This document shows, piece after piece, positions 8,530 through 14,506 of a stretch of 14,506 nt of DNA. The DNA is from Mucidula mucida (Eukaryota; Basidiomycota; Agaricomycetes; Agaricales; Physalacriaceae), in the NCBI GenBank assembly GCA_015501055.1, contig JADNYV010000842.1, positions 1 through 14,506 on the forward strand. The letters run 5' to 3'. Both the position numbers and the translations under genes were made by a program. The notes under the pieces were generated by a model. It was given only the letters and a program-made list of their open reading frames with translations. It was not told the DNA's origin and made no database searches. The first letter of the stretch is position 1. Each line of letters starts with the position of its first letter.

Positions 8530-9190
8530 AGATGTTTGCTAAATGCTATTCTTTCCTTTCTCTCCCTCATTCAGCACTGTATGTGGCAGTTGTATTTCCA
8601 CAGAGTTGTCAAATTTCACACTTCTTTTGACTGCAATAGACCAATTATCAGGCCAGTAAATCCTATGGCTACTGCTGTCTTTGTCAAAGCCCAGCCAACA
8701 ATCAATGCAAGTACGGCCATCAAGTTTTAAACTATTGGCATTGTGTACCCAGAGCTTGCACCTGAACTTGTGCAGGTCTCAGTTCTCGCTGTAGAGCATT
8801 ATGTACAGTGTTTTGTCATCCAGCAAATGTATTGATGTGTGGTTCTTCACCCAGACTGCGTGCTTCAAAGCTTTGCCCCAAAGGTTCTTTGGGAGTCTAG
8901 CTGCGTGCAACATGACATAAACTTTCTAGAAAAATGTGCAATTTAGACGCTTCATAATGCTGTTGTGCTCCAAAGTATTGTGCACCATTAAGTTTTGCTT
9001 GGTGCCCTGGGACGCAAGATGTGCGTCAAACTCAGTGCTGTGGTATTCACCGCCACTGCCGGCACCTCAGCTACAAGTGCTTTCTGTACATATAATGCCG
9101 CAGTATTTTAATGCTTTTGTAGAGCATCTTCTTTTCCATATGACAGCATTGAGATGTCTAGTTGTCCATCAATTTGGTGATGAACACCAT
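8530..9190 (-). pseudogene. Copia integrase core and C-terminal part, decayed
   Basis: On the minus strand, GGEYHSTEFDAHLASQGTKQ (about 9065-9005) matches the integrase region after the second catalytic Asp. VHNTLEHNSIMKRLN (about 9000-8950) aligns with the usual H-x-TPEHNGVAERLNR block, with Gly and the catalytic Glu region altered. MLHAARLPKNLWGKALKHAV (about 8910-8850), then WVKNHTSIHLLDDKT, CKLWVHNANSLKLDGRTC (about 8760-8705), GFDKDSSSHRIYWP and AVKRSVKFDN follow in the expected order. A TGA at 8779-8781 and frameshifts break it. More upstream, down from 9190, only weak traces (MEKKMLYKSIK) remain. Confidence 0.82.
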
Positions 9191-9309
9191 TTGTTAAGTG
9201 ACACACTTAACCACCTCATTGTCTCAAATGCAAAAACACTTAAGCATCACGCACATTATTGCTCTCCTCCGTGCAAGGCCCATCAGTAAGTTCGGACCCG
9301 TCTAGTGGC

Positions 9310-9414
9310 GTCTGGCGGGGGTCACCGTCTGGCACCGCATGGTGCCATGCACACCATACCGGTACAGACCATATTAGACCGTTATGCAGCCAGACTTGGT
9401 AGAGTCAGCCAGAC
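9310..9414. repeat. Cluster of GTCTGG/CCAGAC motifs with small palindromes
   Basis: GTCTGG occurs at 9310 and 9327, and its complement CCAGAC at 9390 and 9409. Between them lies the palindromic stretch GCATGGTGCCATGC. A similar cluster lies at 10755-10892. It could be the ends of a small non-autonomous element or a dispersed repeat; no clear target duplication was found. Confidence 0.4.
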
Positions 9415-9432
9415 ACTGCCTAATTTTTTTTT

Positions 9433-10590
9433 GCTCTGACAAGTTAATGACCCACCACAAACACTTCTTGTATTGATGCCCGGCTCCTCAACATGGTGCT
9501 AATGTTGTTTCCAATGTCGACGCTACCACAAGCAGACGCGCTCGGTTATCAAACCGGCCAAAGCACATGGTCTGTGCGCAAGCACGCAATCGACCACGTG
9601 TATGTTGGTTTCAACGGCGCAAAATTCCTAAGTTCTTCCTCATCCCACCACCTCGTCTTAACCACAAGACAAGGGCTATCCTTTCACCACCACCACCCCC
9701 TCCTCGCGATCTCTGTGTCCATTACGGGTCCCAATGGCGATGACCCCACCGACGGACGAGTTGATGCAAGGGTTTCGGTAACGAGGACATGCACAACAAC
9801 AACGATATCGCGGCCTGCACAAGCACAATGACCGGGGCGACAAATAGGACGACGGGACAGTGAGCACAATGGCAGGACGGCGAGTACAATGACAAGGATG
9901 GTGAGTAGACGGCAATGACAGCAGTAACAACGGCAAGGACAGCACGCACGACAACTATGCACCTCAGATCTCAATTCCAGTCCCATCTGCGAGCTCGCTA
10001 GTGGCGCCGCGGCTCAAGGATGGTCTAGTGTGTCTTTTCTCTTTTTGTCGTTCATACCATTCACCGCACGGGGATGATCAGTGCCGCTGACGGAGCCTCT
10101 TGGTACATAATTTATGTCAATCCTCTGGTGCGAAGCGTCTCTTTCGGTTGTTCTGAAACATATATTGAACTGATCTGCATTGTACGACAGTCTATCAACA
10201 GGGCACTGCCTGCTATCGAGCACAAGCTCCGGACACAAACTCAGCTGGTTGGCGGCTCGTGCTATTACGATCATATCAACTTGGCGAGTCCTTACCCGCT
10301 TTGTTGCATTCTGTACAGACCCTGTTTATAGCACTGGTACGGGTGACTACAAGGACAGTGTGCCCAAACGTGAAGACCTGCAATCGCGATGATATCGACT
10401 ACAAGATTAGCCGGGCACGACCAGGACAACAGCTCAATGCCTACCCATGTTCGCCACGCATCATGCCCATACACCCGACTCCGGTGATGCTAGACTAATA
10501 CTTCCACCACGGTATGTCCGTGGTTTACCACAGCTGCGCAACTGCTAATTGTCCTGCCCCAGCATATAGGGTGCACCTGGTGTGCACGGC
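9433..10590. other. Gene-poor region, more GC-rich than its neighbours
   Basis: Open frames here (for example 9493-9831 plus, and 10014-10274 minus) are short, overlap one another on both strands, and show no recognised domain or convincing splice structure. Repetitive CAC/CAA-rich and ACGACGG-type sequence dominates 9680-9960. I see no supportable gene. Confidence 0.4.
9824..9952. repeat. Degenerate minisatellite-like units
   Basis: Loose units of about 19-26 bases follow one another: GGGACAGTGAGCACAATGG (9854-9872), CAGGACGGCGAGTACAATGA (9873-9892), then CAAGGATGGTGAG...GGCAATGA (9893-9918). Further ACGGCAAGGACAGCA-type copies decay towards 9950. The shared core is GGA-(C/T)-GG-(C/T)-GAG followed by ACAATG. 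Confidence 0.5.
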
Positions 10591-10754
10591 ATTTGGTGCT
10601 GCATTGGTATCTAATGATAGCATGTATATACTTACTAGCTACATCGCGTTGTATTAGATACACTAATCTACTTCATTTTTTCTGCAACTTTTATTATGAT
10701 TTTAAGCTACTGGCAATGGTGTGGGATCAATGCATGCTCGAGGTGCTGTATGGG

Positions 10755-10892
10755 ATTGGTCTGGTAGTGTATGGTTGAAGTGTCTGGTAGTGTATGGTTG
10801 ATCGGAGGGACGTGCATAATTTATGCATGTCGTTTCTGGTGCCAGACGCGTCTGGTGAGCATGGTTGGTCTGGTGCCATGCTCACCAGACGG
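10755..10892. repeat. Second GTCTGG/CCAGAC cluster with tandem copy
   Basis: GGTCTGGTAGTGTATGGTTGA (10758-10778) is repeated almost exactly at 10781-10801. Further GTCTGG copies lie near 10850 and 10868, and CCAGAC copies at 10842 and 10885. The block shares GGTGCCAGACG, read on the opposite strand, with the cluster near 9327. This suggests one repeat family. Confidence 0.55.
10849..10891. repeat. Perfect 16-bp hairpin
   Basis: CGTCTGGTGAGCATGG (10849-10864) and CCATGCTCACCAGACG (10876-10891) are exact reverse complements around an 11-base loop. It is embedded in the GTCTGG cluster. No T-run follows, and a terminator reading does not apply to nuclear fungal DNA. Confidence 0.8.
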
Positions 10893-12019
10893 GTGGCTAC
10901 TTACTGATGGGTGTTGATGTCTTCCTCACCTATGTCTACAATACTCTCACATTCATTTGCTCAACCACTACACCCATGCTCAACAAACTTGCCCTTGGCA
11001 TTGGCACATTATATAGACTATCTAATCTTTATTTGCATTCGGCTCAATGGAACAGCTTGTAGGATCTCATTCTGTCAGTCACACAGCACTGTCGGCTTGT
11101 GTTCTGCATATTGTTGAATATCTCTGATAATCTCTGTTTGCAATCTGTTAATGTCTCCAACTTACAGGTGCACCCGTTATTTGAGAGATTATAAACATCT
11201 GGAAGAATAATGTTTGTTGGTGAAAGTATAAGAGATTATGGGCAACTGGAGGAGTAAAGCTCAATTTGAGATAGAGTATGTGGCTTCATTCACACTAGTT
11301 GTATAACTGAAATGACTTATGAATAGATTATATGATGTAGACCTCTGCTTATTCAGATAAGGGTGCCATGCAGAAGCAAAAGAAGCAGCATTTGGTATGC
11401 ACTGTCAGATTCTTGATGTACAGTGCCTTTGTACTGCAGGAAATATAAGCTACTATGTACTATTACCAGCTAGCTTTGAATTTGGGTGCTGTGCTCAACA
11501 GTAGGACAAGGAATATAGCTGATATAAAGCGTGTATAAGGATTTCTCTTAAAAGTTTATGTCAACACTCGAATATTGGTGCAGATTGTATACCTTTGCTA
11601 TCCAGCCCAATATCAGAACCACCAGATTTGTCATGATGCAAAGCCTGAGGCTCGACTAAGACGTCTGCGGAGAAGGCCTTGCCCCCCTTGTGAGAAAGCG
11701 AGAGCGAACAATGCGGCAATGAACAGTAAGTTGAAACTTGTCGGGACTGAACAGGTGCGGAGTACATGCAAATTCAAAACTGGATTCAGCTGACTACTTA
11801 CAGGTCCTTTATACTTTACAGGTAAATACTATAAATATCAATCAGAGCCATGACAAACTACGGAGGGAATGGTGGCAAGTTGGTGGTGACGGCACTGGTG
11901 GCGGGCGCCGGGATTGGGAGTACCGGTATTGAGTGTAGTGATGCACTTGATATTCCAACACCCCTCATTCGTACAGTAAAGCTACACAGTCGGGAGTTGG
12001 GACGAACGGATGATAGCGG
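10893..12019. other. AT-rich intergenic stretch
   Basis: Between the repeat cluster and the kinase-like gene only short frames occur, none with domain features. It includes the direct repeat at 11184-11256. A frame at 11575-11793 has a CPPC cluster but no further support. The in-frame region 11850-12095 upstream of the kinase-like start is open but is judged non-coding, because the tandem copy does not keep it in frame. Confidence 0.4.
11184..11256 (+). repeat. Imperfect direct repeat of about 26 bp
   Basis: AGAGATTATAAACATCTGGAAGAATAA (starting 11184) and AGAGATTATGGGCAACTGGAGGAGTAA (starting 11231) match at most positions and start 47 bases apart. No function is evident. Confidence 0.5.
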
Positions 12020-12034
12020 CCACGTGATGCACTT
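12020..12034 (+). promoter_or_regulatory. Conserved CACGTG element upstream of the kinase-like gene
   Basis: CCACGTGATGCACTT lies 76 bases before the chosen ATG. The identical 15-mer occurs 78 bases before the ATG of the tandem copy. CACGTG is the core E-box bound by basic helix-loop-helix factors. Its conservation in two decaying copies may reflect function or only recent duplication. Confidence 0.4.
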
Positions 12035-12095
12035 GAACTGCCGGACACGACAACAGCCGATCATTCTTTCCTTGCTGCTTGCGATCATCAACACC

Positions 12096-13292
12096 ATGGT
12101 TTCCCGCTTTATGTGGCTTGGCTTTGGCAAAGCTCACAAGAAGATCAAGTTCAAGGCTCTCGACGACAAAATTCTTGGGGGAAAGTTCGGCGACATGTTC
12201 GAGGAATTCCCTTTCACCTCCCCCGAGCCTGTATTCGTTTTGCCACACGACCCATATCTCAACAATAGCGAAGGGCTTTCGCTGAAAATCACATTTTCAC
12301 AGGCTCTGGCATGGGGAAATGGCATAGACACCGATTCTTCGGTATTCTTCATCGGATTTCATGGTGAAGGCGATGAGCAGAAGATGTTTTGCGTCAAGGT
12401 GTTATTTAACATAGAAAAGACCGAGCCGGACGATAATTGCTACAAGGCCATTGACAAAATGCTTGCAGACGCGAAGTTCTACGGTCAGAATCTTCGGGGC
12501 GTCGCTGGGATTTTGGTACCGCGTCACTATGGTGTGTGGCGCGCGCGACCAAGAGAATGGGGCGGCACGATCCTGTGTAGCATCACGGAATGGGCTGGCA
12601 CTCCGTGGACTCAGCTCGTTGCCGCGGGGCGTGCTACCACCGATCTCGCGTATGTTCGGCCTCGGTTTCTAGTTATGCTCATCGCGCTCATTTGTTGTGT
12701 TCAGGATAAAGCTAGGGCGTTCAGTTGAACGACTTCATGATCGTGGCATCCATCACCATACGCTATATATTCCTGCTGATTTGCATCACCTACTCTTCCG
12801 TGTCGACAAGACCGCTGCCGGCTCAACAACGACTTGTTTTGTCATCGACTTCTCAAGGGCGAGAATGACACCGTGTACCAGAAATCTCCCCATCCTTCCC
12901 GTCGATTTGAATGACTTGGGGCCAACTGTCGGTTGCGAAGAAGCCTTAAATCTCATTTATATCCTCCGCATGTATCATAAAGATGTAAAAGGTAAGTTTG
13001 CATTCACAAGTTTTATTCTTTGTCCTGACGCACAGAACAAGTGGAGTTACCTTCAAGCCACTTGTACCGTGCCATACGTTTTGTCAGTCACTACTCTGCT
13101 CAGCACCCCTCACTTAGCAATGCAGAAGTGATGCTGGTTCAACGCCACCATTTCTTTGCTGACGAACCGCCACTCGAACCAGACATCACGTTTGAATTTC
13201 GCGCGGATGGGAAGGTGGTCTTCAATCGGGAAAGTTCCGATACGCTTACAAAATGCTTATCGGAGGCGTATATTTCTTCTATATTATCCTGA
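12096..13292 (+). CDS. Kinase-fold protein with degenerate active site, three exons
   Basis: Exons are 12096-12649, 12705-12991 and 13036-13292. The introns are GTATGT...TTCAG (55 bp) and GTAAGT...CACAG (44 bp, with CTGAC near its end). Joined, they give 365 residues in one frame. The N-lobe shows FCVKVLF (K101, the probable ATP-binding Lys), an AIDKMLADAKFYGQNL helix and LVPRHYGVW, then a hinge-like ITEWAGTPW (164-171). The catalytic-loop region LHDRGIHHHTLYIPADLHHL (195-214) lacks the usual HxD Asp. The metal-binding motif is VIDFSRAR (D233, F234, Ser for Gly). It is probably a pseudokinase of a fungal expanded family; substrate and pathway are unknown. I chose ATG 12096 (CACCATGG context) because the tandem copy starts at the equivalent Met. 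An in-frame ATG at 11850 would add 82 residues. The frame stays open for about 52 codons after the TGA. Confidence 0.72.
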
Positions 13293-13616
13293 CGTGGGCA
13301 CGTACATACGTATTACAAGACGACGCAACAGTACCAGGACGGTCGGACAGTGCGGACATACCCATTCAAGGTGTCGTGGGTTTTTCCATTGGGTGAACAT
13401 GGACACGGAGGAGTTGTAGAAAACGTCGTACATTGCTATAACAGAGCCTAACTTCAATGATGAAAGTGTGCAATAATCTTTCGTGCCCTCAAAAGTCTGA
13501 GCGCCGTTAAACAGACGCCAGGACTTGGTCATCGGAATCCCGCGTTCGTTCCCGGCGTTGCATTCGAAAGTCGTTGCACAAGCGGACTCGGCGACCTCGA
13601 TTGATTCCCCCACCAT
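13284..13616 (-). CDS. Possible small hypothetical gene, 110 codons
   Basis: An ATG-to-stop frame on the minus strand encodes 110 residues with mixed composition and a CPHC pair near the C-terminus. It matches no family I recognise. It overlaps the end of the kinase-like gene by 9 bases. Its codons align exactly opposite those of the plus-strand frame that continues past the kinase-like stop, so one may be the mirror of the other. No promoter or splice evidence supports it. Confidence 0.2.
   Translation of the reverse strand: MVGESIEVAESACATTFECNAGNERGIPMTKSWRLFNGAQTFEGTKDYCTLSSLKLGSVIAMYDVFYNSSVSMFTQWKNPRHLEWVCPHCPTVLVLLRRLVIRMYVPTSG
13293..13448 (+). other. Open frame continuing beyond the stop of the kinase-like gene
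   Basis: After TGA at 13290-13292 the same frame stays open for 52 codons to TAA. It includes YYKTTQQYQDGRTVRTYPFK and VSWVFPLGEHGHGG, which reads like structured protein. It may be a former C-terminal part cut off by a nonsense change, or chance. See findings. Confidence 0.3.
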
Positions 13617-13968
13617 TGAATTCCCTATGGAGCAGGAAATTGAGGTCCTACAAAGTGTCTGATCGGCTCACCTGCTATAAAGGCCTGGGCAGGGATTGAT
13701 GGCAGTATCTATGGGCGGCGGAAGAGCTTTCGAAGGTCACGGGGAAGTAAAGCGGAAGAGAAACGGTCCCTTGATAGGTGATCTTTTTCTACTTGCACTG
13801 ACGGTGGCCGCCGCTGTAAGACTTTACCACAAGTGTCAAGACCCGTCCGACGACGACGGCTTCCTTCGACCTCCGAGTCTCCAGCGAGAGGGTACTGCCG
13901 TTGTCCTTGTAGCAGGCTAAGCATGTCCATCTTCTAGTCTCATGCTACAGAGGCAAGAATTTTGACGC
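13617..13968. other. Spacer between the tandem kinase-like copies
   Basis: It contains CTATAAAGG near 13674-13682 and an ATG frame of 73 codons (13699-13920) with one hydrophobic stretch (LFLLALTVAAAVRLY) after a basic segment. Nothing ties that frame to a family. An overlapping minus-strand frame is equally long. I do not call a gene here. Confidence 0.35.
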
Positions 13969-13983
13969 CCACGTGATGCACTT
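13969..13983 (+). promoter_or_regulatory. CACGTG element upstream of the broken tandem copy
   Basis: CCACGTGATGCACTT is identical to 12020-12034, at nearly the same distance from the corresponding ATG (14047). Flanking bases resemble each other less (CTTAAAC against CTTGAAC). Confidence 0.4.
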
Positions 13984-14046
13984 AAACCTTTGACAAACAC
14001 GATCAGGTTCAGTCTTTTCCTCATTGGTGCCATCATCAACTCGGAC

Positions 14047-14506
14047 ATGGCCTCACGCTCTCTGTGGCTTGGCTTCGGCAAGGCTAAGAAGAAGATCGAG
14101 CTTAGCCTTTGAAAGATGATCATCTGGAAGACAAATTCGCCGCCATTTTCCCTTCGCCAGTTATGACCCCGAACCTCTCCTGGAGGTACCCTACAATCCG
14201 CGAATGAATACCTTCGACGGGCTGGCTCGGAAGCTCTCATTCGACCAGGCGCTTGCCTGAGGAGATGGAATCGACAACGAATCGTCGATATTCTTTCCTG
14301 CGTTTTACATTGACGGCGAGGACCAGCAGACGTTGTTTTGCGCAAAGGTGCTATTTAACACCGAGAAGGTGAAGCCGGACGACAATTGTAACCAATCAAT
14401 CCAGAAGATGCTTGCCGATGCAAATTCTATGGGCATCATCTTGCGGATCGTTGCTGGGACATTGGTACCGCGGCATTATGGGGTGTGGTGTGCGAAAACT
14501 GGCAAA
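14047..14506 (+). pseudogene. Second tandem copy of the kinase-like gene, broken, cut by window end
   Basis: It begins MASRSLWLGFGKAKKKIEL, clearly paralogous to MVSRFMWLGFGKAHKKIKF of the upstream gene, with the same promoter-proximal 15-mer. It then meets TGA at 14110, needs frame changes between about 14110 and 14165, and has another TGA at 14258 exactly where the upstream copy has Trp73 (LAWGNGID). After that, one frame runs to the window edge, with FCAKVLFNTEKVKPDDNC, KMLADANS and LVPRHYGVW, the N-lobe of the fold. The catalytic region would lie beyond the window. It is a disabled duplicate unless the assembly is wrong at several separate points. Confidence 0.82.

Larger units (their letters stand above)
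6319..9190 (-). mobile_element. 5'-truncated Ty1/copia element on the minus strand
   Basis: Read on the minus strand, the order is integrase, variable linker, reverse transcriptase, RNase H, polypurine tract and LTR, the copia order. Gag, protease, the N-terminal integrase and the 5' LTR are not found above 9190. The element is full of stops and frameshifts. ATAGA (6314-6318) flanks the LTR and is the predicted target duplication, with no partner visible. The boundary at 9190 is only where similarity to integrase stops being readable. Confidence 0.85.

Noticed and set aside
9493..9986. Overlapping frames on both strands, some rich in Cys, His or Ser
   Set aside because: The composition reflects CAC/ACG-type repetitive DNA. 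No splice pattern, domain or single preferred frame is visible.
10014..10392. Possible gene fragment (86 codons minus, 85 codons plus)
   Set aside because: Neither reading matches a family I recognise and both strands are equally open, so no direction can be supported.
10607..10661. 9-bp inverted repeat GTATCTAAT/ATTAGATAC
   Set aside because: It is short, has a 37-base loop and lies in AT-rich DNA, so it is expected by chance.
11575..11793. Short frame with CPPC and basic residues, considered as a Zn-cluster or first exon of the kinase-like gene
   Set aside because: Only one Cys pair is present, the spacing does not fit Zn2Cys6, and no convincing splice donor links it to 12096.
11850..12095. 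In-frame upstream extension of the kinase-like protein (82 residues from ATG 11850)
   Set aside because: The tandem copy keeps the nucleotide similarity but not the reading frame here, while both copies have Met at the 12096 position. It remains possible but less likely.
13699..13920. 73-codon frame with a hydrophobic segment and a TATA-like box just upstream
   Set aside because: The TATA-like box is too close to the ATG to be convincing, a minus-strand frame of the same length overlaps it, and no homologue is recognisable.

Overview
The window looks like a piece of a filamentous fungal genome, most likely a mushroom-forming basidiomycete (Agaricomycetes). Three things point there. Chromodomain-bearing Ty3/gypsy and Ty1/copia remnants have the sequence flavour of basidiomycete elements. 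The one gene that can be modelled has two very short GT-AG introns (55 and 44 bp). Its product resembles the kinase-like families expanded in these fungi. No bacterial operon, tRNA, rRNA or CRISPR signal is visible. The genus cannot be told from the sequence alone.

Layout. (1) 1-2597 is a near-perfect 2.6-kb palindrome. Two copies of the 3' third of one gypsy element (integrase tail, chromodomain, polypurine tract, LTR) point outward in opposite directions around a 136-bp non-palindromic centre. The right-hand LTR is complete (2342-2872, TGTTA...TAACA); the left-hand LTR runs off the window. (2) That LTR abuts, without spacer, the reverse transcriptase of a second gypsy element (2873-6018: RT, RNase H, integrase, chromodomain, PPT and 440-bp LTR), so the palindromic element appears nested in it. 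(3) 6319-about 9190, minus strand, is a decayed copia element (integrase, linker, RT, RNase H, PPT, 286-bp LTR) without its 5' part. All these coding regions carry stops and frameshifts, and many catalytic Asp/Glu codons are replaced by Asn/Lys, a G:C to A:T pattern. (4) 9300-12000 is mostly gene-free. It holds clusters of a GTCTGG/CCAGAC motif, a perfect 16-bp hairpin and degenerate minisatellite units. (5) 12096-13292 is a three-exon gene for a 365-aa kinase-fold protein with a degenerate catalytic loop. A second, broken tandem copy starts at 14047 and runs off the right edge. Both are preceded by the same 15-bp CACGTG-containing sequence at nearly the same distance.

The transposon half is a nested, apparently inactive graveyard. 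The only plausible functional protein gene is the pseudokinase-like one. The most unusual structure is the outward-facing retroelement palindrome; the most gene-like novelty is the tandem pseudokinase pair.
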